17,659 bases of DNA from Treponema sp. Its GTDB lineage: Bacteria; Spirochaetota; Spirochaetia; Treponematales; Breznakiellaceae. A model generated the notes under the pieces. That model was not told the origin of the DNA. It did no database searches and saw nothing but the letters and a program-made list of their open reading frames with translations. Position 1 is the stretch's first letter; each line of letters opens with the position of its first letter. The position numbers were made by a program, and so were the translations under genes. The stretch is taken from positions 1-17,659 of the forward strand of contig JAISSG010000022.1 of the NCBI GenBank assembly GCA_031273185.1, given 5' to 3'. Positions 1 to 6,995 of this stretch are shown piece after piece.

Positions 1-49
1 GCAGCTTTACTGTTGCGTCAAGGATTTGCTCTTTTGCATCAGGTTTCAT
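1..49 (-). CDS. TetR/AcrR-family regulator, N-terminal fragment (runs off the left edge)
   Basis: On the minus strand an ATG at 49 follows an AGAGGA ribosome site. It opens 16 codons reading MKPDAKEQILDATVKL before the window ends. That pattern (charged start, then an ILDATVKL helix) is typical of the first helix of TetR-type DNA-binding domains. The rest of the gene, including the ligand domain, lies outside the window, so its target cannot be told. The promoter region carries a palindrome just upstream, as expected of an autoregulated repressor. The family call rests on only 16 residues and is an inference. Confidence 0.55.
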   Translation of the reverse strand, partial: MKPDAKEQILDATVKL

Positions 50-61
50 TACATCCTCTTT

Positions 62-113
62 TTGAACACGTTCTATACATGTTCAATTTAATGGAATTCT
101 GCAACCCTGTCAA
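62..113 (-). promoter_or_regulatory. Promoter and operator-like palindrome of the TetR-type gene
   Basis: Read on the minus strand, TTGACA (113-108) is followed after 17 bases by TAAATT (90-85), a plausible -35/-10 pair. A 25-bp imperfect palindrome with arms TTGAACA (62-68) and TGTTCAA (80-86) begins inside the -10 box and ends 12 bases before the start codon. Inner bases 70-71 and 77-78 also pair. A repressor bound there would block initiation, which fits autoregulation. The repressor-operator pairing is inferred. Confidence 0.5.
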
Positions 114-253
114 GAGGAATTTTAAAACTTTTTACTACACAAGAATCGGGGGTGCAGGCTATGGTTTGCAAATTATACGGTTGCTTGACACTCTATGCGT
201 TTTTGTGTATTTCCACGCGGCAATGTTTTTTCCCTGCTGGTTCTTGATGCCCA

Positions 254-282
254 TTGACATTTTTCAAAATTTTGTCTAGCCT
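254..282 (+). promoter_or_regulatory. Putative promoter of the rex-serC-serA operon
   Basis: A perfect TTGACA (254-259) is followed after 17 bases by TAGCCT (277-282), a weak -10 matching 3 of 6 consensus bases. The Rex palindrome starts 2 bases downstream, over the expected start of transcription. A second possible pair lies upstream: TTGACA at 185-190 and TATTTC at 208-213. Which one is used cannot be decided from sequence. Confidence 0.5.
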
Positions 283-284
283 TA

Positions 285-302
285 CTGTGAAATATTTCAC
301 AG
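285..302 (+). promoter_or_regulatory. Rex operator (ROP box)
   Basis: CTGTGAAATATTTCACAG is a perfect 18-bp palindrome. It matches the known Rex-box pattern TTGTGAAnnnnTTCACAA at every fixed position except the outermost base on each side. It sits between the putative -10 and the rex start codon, 8 bases before the ATG at 311. Rex proteins leave this box when NADH is high, so transcription of rex and the two serine genes behind it should rise with NADH/NAD+. The match is seen directly; the response is from family knowledge. Confidence 0.9.
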
Positions 303-310
303 GGAAAGGA

Positions 311-955
311 ATGACCGACGCTATTTCGGAACCGGCAAAAGATCGCCTCTTGCATTTTATGCGGCTGTTCGAGAAACAGGCGCTGGCCGGGGATTCTGGG
401 CCGGTGACCTCCGCGCAGTTGGAGCGCCTGACCGGGTGGCACAGGGACACCGTCCGCAAGGACATTTCCTGCCTGAGCCTGGCCGCCGGAGGGGCTGAGG
501 GTGCCATTGGCAGTAACGCAGGCTACGAGCCGGAATTGCTCTTGCCCCTGATAAAGAAGGCTCTGGGGCTGGACCGCAGGCGGAAGTTCTGCGTGGTGGG
601 GCTGGGGCGGCTGGGCTCGGCGTACCTCAACTTTACGCCCTCGGAACTGGCCGAATTTGAGCTTGCCGCCGGCTTTGACGCCAACGTGAACCGTGTGGAG
701 ATTCTCAGCTCTCCGGCGCCGCTGTACCCGGCCTACAAGCTCGCCGAGGTGGCAAGCCGCTTTGGGATCGAGATCGCCCTGCTCTGTGTTCCGGTCCAGG
801 CGGCGCAGGCTGCCGCGGAAAAATGCGCCGCCGCCGGGATTCGGGGCATCCTGAACTTTGCCCCGGTCGCCTTGAGCCTGCCGCCGGAAGTTGCCGTTCG
901 CAACGTGTACGTGGCGGACGAACTGAGAAGCTTGATCATTAAAATGAGGAGTTGA
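311..955 (+). CDS. rex: Redox-sensing transcriptional repressor Rex
   Basis: The product is 214 residues, the usual Rex size of about 210. Residues 1-75 form a winged-helix DNA-binding domain, with the recognition stretch TGWHRDTVRKDISCL at about 41-55. Residues 92 onward form a Rossmann fold with the dinucleotide loop VVGLGRLGSA (GxGxxG at 97-102) and a GFDANV segment near 121-126. The last residues form the domain-swapped C-terminal helix expected for the dimer. The ATG at 311 was chosen because AGGGAAAGGA lies just before it; the longer reading from 254 would run through the promoter and operator. It binds DNA when NAD+ is high and releases it when NADH rises. It is followed one base later by serC, and the operator at 285-302 indicates autoregulation. 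Confidence 0.93.
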   Translation: MTDAISEPAKDRLLHFMRLFEKQALAGDSGPVTSAQLERLTGWHRDTVRKDISCLSLAAGGAEGAIGSNAGYEPELLLPLIKKALGLDRRRKFCVVGLGRLGSAYLNFTPSELAEFELAAGFDANVNRVEILSSPAPLYPAYKLAEVASRFGIEIALLCVPVQAAQAAAEKCAAAGIRGILNFAPVALSLPPEVAVRNVYVADELRSLIIKMRS

Positions 956-956
956 T

Positions 957-2045
957 ATGAAAAGGGTTTACAATTTTTCTCCGGGGCCTTCGGCGCTGCC
1001 GCTGGCGGTGCTGGAAAAAGCAGCCCGGGAAATGTGCGATGCCAACGGCGCCGGGCAGTCGGTGATGGAGATGAGCCATCGCTCAAAGGATTTCAAGCCT
1101 ATCATCGAAAAGGCAGAGGCCCTGCTGCGGGAGTTGATGGGGATCCCGGCAAACTACAAGGTGCTGTTCCTGCAAGGGGGCGCCTCGCTGCAATTCTCGA
1201 TGGTTCCCATGAACATCGGCGGCAGCGGGAAAAAGGCCGCCTACGTCGAGACCGGCATCTGGGCGGAGAAGGCGGCAAAGGAAGCGGCGAAATTTGTCGA
1301 TGTTGACGTGCGGGCAAGCTCCAAGGACCGGGCGTACACCTACATTCCCCAGGCACCCGCCGCTCAGCCGGGCGATGCCTATTACCACATAACGCTGAAC
1401 AACACCATCGTCGGCACCAGGTGGACGGGCATACCCGATACCGGCGCGGTCCCTCTCGTATCGGACATTTCAAGCTGCGCCCTTTCCGAGCCGCTTGACG
1501 TTGCCAAATTCGGCATTCTGTACGCGGGCGCCCAGAAGAACCTGGGGCCGGCGGGGGTCACTGTCGTCATTGTCCGGGAAGACCTGATCGGCCACGCGCC
1601 GCCGTCTACCCCGGCGATGCTCCGCTACGACATCCATGCGGAGGAGGGCTCCATGTACAACACCCCGCCATGCTATGGCATCTACGTCGTTGGCCTGGTG
1701 CTTGAATGGCTGAAGAACCTCGGCGGCGTTCCCGCCATCGCCAGGCTGAACCAGGAAAAGGCGGCCCTGTTCTACGACTACCTCGACGGCTCGAAGCTGT
1801 TTTACTCGCCGGTCGAGAAACCATTCCGCAGCCTGATGAACATTCCCTTTGTCCTGCGGGTGGAGGACCAGCAAAAACGGACGGAACTGGAAGGCCGCTT
1901 TGTCAAGGAGGCTGCGGCGGCGGGGCTGGTAAACCTTGCCGGGCATCGGCTGGTCGGCGGCATGAGGGCCAGCATCTACAACGCCATGCCTATTGAAGGC
2001 GTTCGCTCGCTCATCCAATTTATGGAAAAATTCGAGAAAGATTGA
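957..2045 (+). CDS. serC: Phosphoserine aminotransferase
   Basis: This PLP enzyme converts 3-phosphohydroxypyruvate and glutamate to O-phosphoserine, step two of serine synthesis, in the cytoplasm. At 362 residues it matches the family length of about 360. The N-terminus MKRVYNFSPGPSALP is the SerC signature, EMSHRSKDF (39-47) and LFLQGGASLQF (70-80) line the cofactor site, and the Schiff-base lysine is K194 in AGAQKNLGPAG. The end GGMRASIYNAMP is also typical. GAGGAG at 946-951 sets the ATG at 957, one base after the rex stop, so the genes are surely cotranscribed. The enzyme can also act in pyridoxine synthesis in some bacteria. Nothing appears broken. Confidence 0.97.
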   Translation: MKRVYNFSPGPSALPLAVLEKAAREMCDANGAGQSVMEMSHRSKDFKPIIEKAEALLRELMGIPANYKVLFLQGGASLQFSMVPMNIGGSGKKAAYVETGIWAEKAAKEAAKFVDVDVRASSKDRAYTYIPQAPAAQPGDAYYHITLNNTIVGTRWTGIPDTGAVPLVSDISSCALSEPLDVAKFGILYAGAQKNLGPAGVTVVIVREDLIGHAPPSTPAMLRYDIHAEEGSMYNTPPCYGIYVVGLVLEWLKNLGGVPAIARLNQEKAALFYDYLDGSKLFYSPVEKPFRSLMNIPFVLRVEDQQKRTELEGRFVKEAAAAGLVNLAGHRLVGGMRASIYNAMPIEGVRSLIQFMEKFEKD

Positions 2046-2055
2046 GGAGAAAACA

Positions 2056-3240
2056 ATGTTTCGAATAAGGACGATGAACAAAATTTCCCCGTTTGGCCTG
2101 GAACTGTTCCCGAGGGACAGGTACGAGGTTGCCAGCGAGATACCGAATCCCCACGCGATACTGGTGCGCAGCGCCGATCTGCACAAGGAGGAGATTCCCG
2201 GCTCCGTGCTTGCCATTGCCCGCGCGGGTGCGGGGTATAACAATATCCCCGTTGGCAGGTGCAGTGAACAGGGGGTGGTGGTGTTCAACACCCCCGGCGG
2301 CAACGCCAACGCGGTGAAGGAACTGGCGCTGGTCTCGCTGCTCCTGGCCTCGCGGGGCATCTTGGAGGGGATAAGCTGGGTCGCCTCTATCGCGGGCAGG
2401 GCCGACGAGGTTCCCGATCTGGTCGAGAAGGAAAAGTCGAAGTTCGAGGGGCCGGAACTTCGGGGCAAGACCCTCGGCGTGGTGGGGCTGGGGGCCATCG
2501 GCGTGATGGTGGCAAACGACGCGGTCGCGCTGGGCATGGACGTTATCGGCTACGATCCCTTTATCTCCGTTGATGCCGCCTGGAACCTTTCCCGCGAGGT
2601 GGTCCGCGCCGAAACGCTGGAGGGGCTTCTGGCAAAGGCCGACTACATCACCCTGCACATTCCCCTGGGCGATACTACCAGGGGCCTTCTTGACGCGAGA
2701 AAATTCCGCTCCATGAAAAAGGGCGCGCGGGTTGTCAACCTGGCCAGGGGCGCTCTGGTCAACGAGGCCGATGTCATCGAGGCGCTGAATTCGGAGAAAC
2801 TTGCCGCCTACGTCACGGATTTTCCCTCGGCGGAGCTTCTTGCCTGCAAAAAGGCTATCTGCATTCCCCATCTTGGCGCGTCCACCCCGGAAGCCGAGGA
2901 TAACTGCGCGATTATGGCGGTGAGGCAGCTCATGGATTACCTGGAAACGGGGGGGGTTCGCAATTCCGTGAATTTTCCCCGCTGCAAGCTGGAGCAGCAG
3001 GCCCCGTGCCGGCTGCTCGTGGCGAACCGCAACATTCCCAACATGGTGGGGCAGATTACTACGATTCTCGCGTCTGCCGGCATCAACATCACCGACCTGA
3101 TAAACCACCACCGGGACGAGTACGCGTACAACATCATCGATGTCGAGCAGCGTATCCCCGAATCGGTGCTGGGGCATCTCAGGCAGGTTGACGGCATTGT
3201 CCGGGTTCGGATGGTAGAAAAAGTGGAAAAAATCGTGTAA
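2056..3240 (+). CDS. serA: D-3-phosphoglycerate dehydrogenase
   Basis: This enzyme oxidises 3-phosphoglycerate to 3-phosphohydroxypyruvate with NAD+, the first step of serine synthesis. The product has 394 residues, the short SerA form. An N-terminal half-domain (1-95) is followed by the NAD-binding domain with LGVVGLGAIG at 140-149, catalytic Arg231 in NLARGALV, probable Glu260 and His272 in IPHLGAST. A C-terminal ACT domain (about 319-390) probably senses serine. The ATG at 2056 was chosen because GGAGA lies just before it, 10 bases after the serC stop; an in-frame ATG at 1993 lies inside serC and has no such site. It completes the Rex-controlled operon. No phosphoserine phosphatase (serB) is in the window. 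Confidence 0.95.
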   Translation: MFRIRTMNKISPFGLELFPRDRYEVASEIPNPHAILVRSADLHKEEIPGSVLAIARAGAGYNNIPVGRCSEQGVVVFNTPGGNANAVKELALVSLLLASRGILEGISWVASIAGRADEVPDLVEKEKSKFEGPELRGKTLGVVGLGAIGVMVANDAVALGMDVIGYDPFISVDAAWNLSREVVRAETLEGLLAKADYITLHIPLGDTTRGLLDARKFRSMKKGARVVNLARGALVNEADVIEALNSEKLAAYVTDFPSAELLACKKAICIPHLGASTPEAEDNCAIMAVRQLMDYLETGGVRNSVNFPRCKLEQQAPCRLLVANRNIPNMVGQITTILASAGINITDLINHHRDEYAYNIIDVEQRIPESVLGHLRQVDGIVRVRMVEKVEKIV

Positions 3241-3252
3241 AAACGGTATATT
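3224..3252 (+). promoter_or_regulatory. Possible promoter for the lytic transglycosylase gene
   Basis: TGGAAA (3224-3229) and TATATT (3247-3252) are separated by 17 bases; each matches the sigma-70 consensus at 4 or more positions. The pair overlaps the end of serA and lies 22 bases before the TTG start at 3275. The downstream gene could therefore be made independently of the Rex operon, or by read-through from it. Confidence 0.35.
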
Positions 3253-3274
3253 CTAGTTGAGTTTGGAGGGTAGT

Positions 3275-4081
3275 TTGCATTATAAAAAAATCGAGTTAAA
3301 AATCCCGCTGTTTTTCGGTTGCCTGGGGTCTTTGGTTTTGTGCGCCTTGCTGGCAATTCGCCTGTCGGAGCCTTCCTCGGACATTGGCGCGGGAAGCCAG
3401 GATGCCTCGTTTGAGGGGGTTGACGTGGCGGAGTCTGCGGGGGAAGGCCCCAAAACGGCCATAAACGCCCGTTTTTTTGCCCGATCCAGGCCGCGCAGCA
3501 GCGATCGCCTTCTGGAGTTGTACCGGCAGCCCGAGAGCCGGGGCTATGTCATTGATTTTTTTGCGGGAATCAGCCCCGCGACGGAAATTGTCGAGGCGGT
3601 TCTTGTCGGCGCCGACAGGTTCGACATTTCTCCTGCCCTTGCCTTTTCGCTGGGCTGGGAGGAAAGCCGCCTTGACCCGCTGGCGGTGAACACCGAGAAC
3701 CGGGACGGCAGCATAGACCGGGGCCTGTTTCAGCTTAACAACCGTTCTTTCCCCCGGCTGGACCTGGAGTCGTTTTTCAACCCGGCGGTAAACGCCTATT
3801 ACGCCATGGGCCACCTGCGGTACTGCCTGGACACGGGCGGCACGGAAATCGCGGCGCTGGCGATGTACAACGCCGGGGCTGGCAGGGTAAGCAACACCGG
3901 CACGCCAAAGACCACGCTTGACTATATCAGCCGTATCCTGGAAAACCGCAGGGAACTGGAGAGCCGGTTTTTCGACTGGGAAAGCCAGTTCCTGCAGCAG
4001 CTTGCCGACGGTTCCGGGATCGCCGGCGCGGAGCAGGAACGCTCCCGCTTTGCTGTGCTGCGGCCTTTGGGGATTAGGTAA
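3275..4081 (+). CDS. Membrane-anchored lytic transglycosylase (SLT domain)
   Basis: The enzyme should cleave the glycan strands of peptidoglycan, forming 1,6-anhydro ends. The 268-residue product has one hydrophobic N-terminal segment (about 10-29), so it is exported or anchored facing the periplasm; there is no convincing lipobox. A linker to about 75 precedes the SLT domain (about 110-225), with the catalytic Glu in GWEESRLDP (E130 before S131), GLFQLN at 150-155 and AMYNAGAGRV from 196. I chose the TTG at 3275 because GGAGG at 3265-3269 is 5 bases before it; TTG codons at 3257 and 3263 are in frame but have no such spacing. It converges on the GH5 gene. The substrate role is from family knowledge. 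Confidence 0.85.
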   Translation: MHYKKIELKIPLFFGCLGSLVLCALLAIRLSEPSSDIGAGSQDASFEGVDVAESAGEGPKTAINARFFARSRPRSSDRLLELYRQPESRGYVIDFFAGISPATEIVEAVLVGADRFDISPALAFSLGWEESRLDPLAVNTENRDGSIDRGLFQLNNRSFPRLDLESFFNPAVNAYYAMGHLRYCLDTGGTEIAALAMYNAGAGRVSNTGTPKTTLDYISRILENRRELESRFFDWESQFLQQLADGSGIAGAEQERSRFAVLRPLGIR

Positions 4082-4130
4082 GGAATGGGGAATGGGGAAT
4101 GAGGAATGGGGAATGAGGAATGAGGAATGG
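4082..4130. repeat. Seven tandem copies of a 7-bp repeat (GGAATGG/GGAATGA)
   Basis: Seven contiguous heptamers GGAATGR fill 4082-4130, starting one base after the transglycosylase stop and ending three bases before the GH5 stop. Only the seventh base varies (G,G,A,G,A,A,G), and the array ends in a degenerate eighth copy. Heptamer tandem arrays of this kind are known in several bacterial genomes, for example the STRR arrays of cyanobacteria. No hairpin terminator is seen between the two convergent genes. Confidence 0.9.
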
Positions 4131-4133
4131 GGA

Positions 4134-6029
4134 TTATAGCAGCCTTGTTCCCCCGGCCTTAACCGTGATTTCCGCCTCGCCGCTGTAGCGGTCGTTGTAT
4201 ACCAGCAGGCGTTGATCCCCGTGGCTGTGCTCAAGGCGCAGGGGGGGGGCGGGCGGCGTTGCGGCGATTTTGGGCGACGGGCCAAACCGATCTGCGGGAA
4301 GGTAGATGATGCTGGGTGCGGCAATTTTGCCGTCGGCCCTGAAGCGGCAGCGGAAAATCCCCCGCTTGTGGTCCCACCTGAACGACAGGAGGGTCCCCGC
4401 GACAGCCATCGGGTAGGGGCGTTTCCAGCCCGAGGCAGCCCGTTCCTTTCCTTCCGAAAAAATTGAAAGGTCCTCGTCGTTCCAGTCGTCGCCGGTCTTG
4501 TTGGTGTTGTCCGCCGTGTAGTTCCAGATGGTCGAGTGGAGCAGGTTCTCGTCCACGGCGTTGTAGTACATGGACAGGGCCTGCTCGTGCATGGAATAGT
4601 CCCCGGTGGAAAAGGCATGGCGGTTGTTCATGTCAAAGGCAAGGCCGAATTCCCCCAGCAGGCAGGGCATGTTGCCCATGTGCTCACGGGCCCATTCAAT
4701 CGCCTCTGCCAGGCACCGTGAAAAATAGGCCTGCACTTTCTTCCTGCCGAAAATCGACTTTTTCTCTTCGGGGCTAATCGTGAACCAGGGGCTGAACTGC
4801 TTGGTAAACAGGGCAAAGCCGTCGTACCAGTGGAACGCGTTGATCACGTTGGGCGGATCGTCTTTGCCCCACGATAAATGGGCTGCGGCGACCGACTCGG
4901 AGGGCACCCCTTCGATAAAGAAAAAGGTTTTTTCGTCCGCTTCTTTCATCGCCGCGATGAAGCGGCGGGCAAAGGGCTTGTGGAAGTCTTCCATAAAGCC
5001 CGCCTGCCGCCCCCCGAACCTGGCAAAATGTTCCCCGCGCAGCAGGCGCGGCTCGCCGCCCTCGTCGGCCCAGACCCCGGCCTGCTTCCAGGGGCAGGAG
5101 AACCCCTCCCTGAACAGCGAATGGGTGCCGGGGTTGAACAGCTCGGTTTCCGTGATTTTCCTGCCGAGGGAGGCGGCGCTGTACACCGGCACCTCCGTTG
5201 CATAGCCGCTGGCGGCGCGCATCGTCTCCCAGGGGCTGGGGCGGGGGCCCACGGGGACTACGGGTTTTTCCGCCGTCGCAAGGTCCCGGTAGCCGATGAA
5301 ACCCCTGTGCGGCTCGTTTATTATGCCCCAGCCGGTAACGGCGGCGCAGTTTTTCAGGCGGCGGTAGCAGTGGCGGAAGGCGGCTATGTAGCGGCTTTGC
5401 AGCCATTCCTGGATGTTTTCACCTTCCATTATCAGGCCGGGGGCGTAGGTTTTTCCCCCGAAAAAAAGGCTGAACATGGTCGCTGCCGCGTAGCGGTTGT
5501 AGTTGCTGGGCCATATCATCCGGGGGTACTCCCCGCCGTGGAACTCGGCGTAGCGCTGCCGGGTAATGGCCGCGCCCGTGGTGTCCAGCTTGTCAAGGTC
5601 AATGCCGAGCCGTTCCAGGGTCCAGGCCGGGGCCCCGTCGCCCCCCGTCCACCTGCTCCACACGTCCTGGTGGGGGTCAATGAAGACCGAAATGCCCTTT
5701 TGCCCGGCAATAACGAGAATTTTCCTCAAATAGGCCAGGAAAGCCTCGTCGTACAGGCCGGGGCCTGCATGTTCCAGGGCCTCCCAGGTGACAACCAGCC
5801 GCAAAAAGGTCATCCCGGCGCGGCTGAGGCGGTCAAAATGGCTTTCCGCGTCCTCCAGCGGAAAGGGCCGGCCCACGAAAGAGGCCTCCGCCGGGTTTTT
5901 CAGCGATTCCGGGCTCAGCCCCCAGCCGGGCCGCCCAAACGGGTTTTTCGAGCCCCCCCCAAGGTTTGCCCCCCTCAGGATAAGGGCCCTTCCCTCGCCG
6001 TCCAGTACCAGGTTATTGACAATTTGCAT
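4134..6029 (-). CDS. Glycoside hydrolase family 5, endoglycoceramidase-like
   Basis: The 631-residue protein has the GH5 layout: LRGANLGGG near the start, DPHQDVWSRWTGG at 118-130, acid/base Glu239 in GWGIINEP, HW at 400-401 and nucleophile Glu460 in CLLGEFGLAFD. WNYTADNTN at 502-510, followed by DDWNDEDLSIFS, closely recalls endoglycoceramidases, which release the sugar chain from glycosphingolipids. Steryl-glucosidase relatives share this form. Residues from about 540 make a beta-rich C-terminal domain. There is no signal peptide, so it appears cytoplasmic. The ATG at 6029 lies 6 bases after AGGG; the TTG two codons upstream would touch that site. It stands alone, divergent from the YD-repeat gene. 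The natural substrate is not determinable; other beta-glucosides are possible. Confidence 0.82.
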   Translation of the reverse strand: MQIVNNLVLDGEGRALILRGANLGGGSKNPFGRPGWGLSPESLKNPAEASFVGRPFPLEDAESHFDRLSRAGMTFLRLVVTWEALEHAGPGLYDEAFLAYLRKILVIAGQKGISVFIDPHQDVWSRWTGGDGAPAWTLERLGIDLDKLDTTGAAITRQRYAEFHGGEYPRMIWPSNYNRYAAATMFSLFFGGKTYAPGLIMEGENIQEWLQSRYIAAFRHCYRRLKNCAAVTGWGIINEPHRGFIGYRDLATAEKPVVPVGPRPSPWETMRAASGYATEVPVYSAASLGRKITETELFNPGTHSLFREGFSCPWKQAGVWADEGGEPRLLRGEHFARFGGRQAGFMEDFHKPFARRFIAAMKEADEKTFFFIEGVPSESVAAAHLSWGKDDPPNVINAFHWYDGFALFTKQFSPWFTISPEEKKSIFGRKKVQAYFSRCLAEAIEWAREHMGNMPCLLGEFGLAFDMNNRHAFSTGDYSMHEQALSMYYNAVDENLLHSTIWNYTADNTNKTGDDWNDEDLSIFSEGKERAASGWKRPYPMAVAGTLLSFRWDHKRGIFRCRFRADGKIAAPSIIYLPADRFGPSPKIAATPPAPPLRLEHSHGDQRLLVYNDRYSGEAEITVKAGGTRLL

Positions 6030-6074
6030 TTTCAACCCTTTTGCCTAAAATTTGTAACTTGCGTATTTATAGGC

Positions 6075-6121
6075 TTGTTTGATCCATGGAATTAGGGTAA
6101 TATGTTATTGTAGCATATTAC
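6075..6121 (+). promoter_or_regulatory. Promoter with inverted repeat ahead of the YD-repeat gene
   Basis: TTGTTT (6075-6080) and TAATAT (6098-6103) are 17 bases apart. The -10 box is part of a perfect 8-bp inverted repeat, GTAATATG (6097-6104) and CATATTAC (6114-6121), with a 9-base spacer. The repeat covers the expected transcription start, so it could be a repressor site or form a hairpin at the 5' end of the message. It also lies upstream of the divergent GH5 gene, whose possible -10 (TATAAA on the minus strand, 6071-6066) is close by. Confidence 0.5.
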
Positions 6122-6142
6122 ATTTATAAGGGAGTGGAAACT

Positions 6143-6976
6143 ATGCGAAAAATAATCCTTCTTTTCATAGCGGCCTTGATCGTGTCAACAACTGGCTGGG
6201 CCCAGACGGGCAGGAGAACACAGCAGGCAAACAATACCCAGGCTGGGGGTGGGCGTGACTCGTTCATGACCAAGCAATCTGTTTTCTTTGAGGACGGATC
6301 CCTGGATGAATACACCACTTATCAATGGGATCCGAACTATAGCCGCGTTGATAACGAGGTGCGGTATTCGGCTTCCGGCTCAATGCTTGAGCAGATTGAA
6401 TTTGCGTATAACGAGGACAGGGGCTATATTACGACCAAGATCACCAGGGATGTTGAAAGCCGCCTGAAAAACCGCGTCGTGTACCAGTACAACGCGGGGG
6501 GCCGGTTATGGCGGGAGAGCATTGTCGACAACAGGGGCAGGGTAATCTCGACTTACGAGTACGGCTACGACGACCGGGGCAACCGCACCAGCCGAATCAT
6601 CAGGAACCGCGCTGGCGACAGGCTCGCTGAGACGATCTACACGTTCGACGCTGCCGGAAGAATGACCGCGTCCGAAACCAGGGACTTTGGGAACACCGCG
6701 ATTAGCTCTACCAGGTACACCTATGATGCCCAGGGAAACCTTGTCAGCCAGCAGGTATTAAACAGCGAGGGAAGGGTTACCACGAACATCCGCGGGGTGT
6801 GGGAGAACGGGCGTGAGGTACGAAATGAAATGCTTGGCGCGAATGGGGATATACTGCTGCTCGTTACCAGCGAATACGGGCAGGATGGGGAGATGACCAA
6901 AAGAACGGTTGATAATATCCAGGGTCAGTCCAAGCAGTTTATGGAATACGAGTACACTTACCGGCCTCGCCGGTAA
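6143..6976 (+). CDS. Exported YD/RHS-repeat protein
   Basis: The 277-residue product starts with a signal peptide (MRKIILLFIAALIVSTTGWA, likely cut before Gln21) and so is periplasmic or outer-surface. From about residue 85 to the end it is built of YD-type repeats: YQYNAGGRL (114), YGYDDRGNR (140), YTFDAAGRM (166), YTYDAQGNL (192) and weaker copies. The core aromatic recurs at 89, 116, 142, 168, 194, 220, 245 and 271. YD repeats form beta-strand shells or rods in RHS proteins, but here there is no toxin domain and no RHS core, so a short structural or binding protein is likely. AAGGGAG 8 bases upstream selects the ATG at 6143 over the GTG at 6134. The HEAT-repeat gene follows after 19 bases. 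The function is unknown. Confidence 0.8.
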   Translation: MRKIILLFIAALIVSTTGWAQTGRRTQQANNTQAGGGRDSFMTKQSVFFEDGSLDEYTTYQWDPNYSRVDNEVRYSASGSMLEQIEFAYNEDRGYITTKITRDVESRLKNRVVYQYNAGGRLWRESIVDNRGRVISTYEYGYDDRGNRTSRIIRNRAGDRLAETIYTFDAAGRMTASETRDFGNTAISSTRYTYDAQGNLVSQQVLNSEGRVTTNIRGVWENGREVRNEMLGANGDILLLVTSEYGQDGEMTKRTVDNIQGQSKQFMEYEYTYRPRR

Positions 6977-6995
6977 GTTGGGGAGAGGTGACGTT

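Noticed and set aside
13..279. 88-codon plus-strand frame at the left end
   Set aside because: It runs through the TetR operator and both rex promoter candidates, has no ribosome site and no protein-like pattern.
2020..3177. 385-codon minus-strand frame opposite serA, with others opposite serC
   Set aside because: Antisense frames stay open because the real genes are GC-rich at third positions; serA and serC are certain on the plus strand.
4082..4130. CRISPR array
   Set aside because: The repeats are 7 bases long and contiguous with no spacers, so this is a simple tandem repeat.
3296..4618. 440-codon minus-strand frame crossing the heptamer repeat
   Set aside because: It covers the transglycosylase on the other strand and the GH5 gene in another frame; its Pro/Thr/Arg-rich and repeated SFLIPHSSF text is a by-product of the repeat.
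4878..6095. 405-codon plus-strand frame opposite the GH5 gene
   Set aside because: It reads as low-complexity Gly/Pro/Ala protein, while the minus strand has the complete GH5 catalytic motifs.
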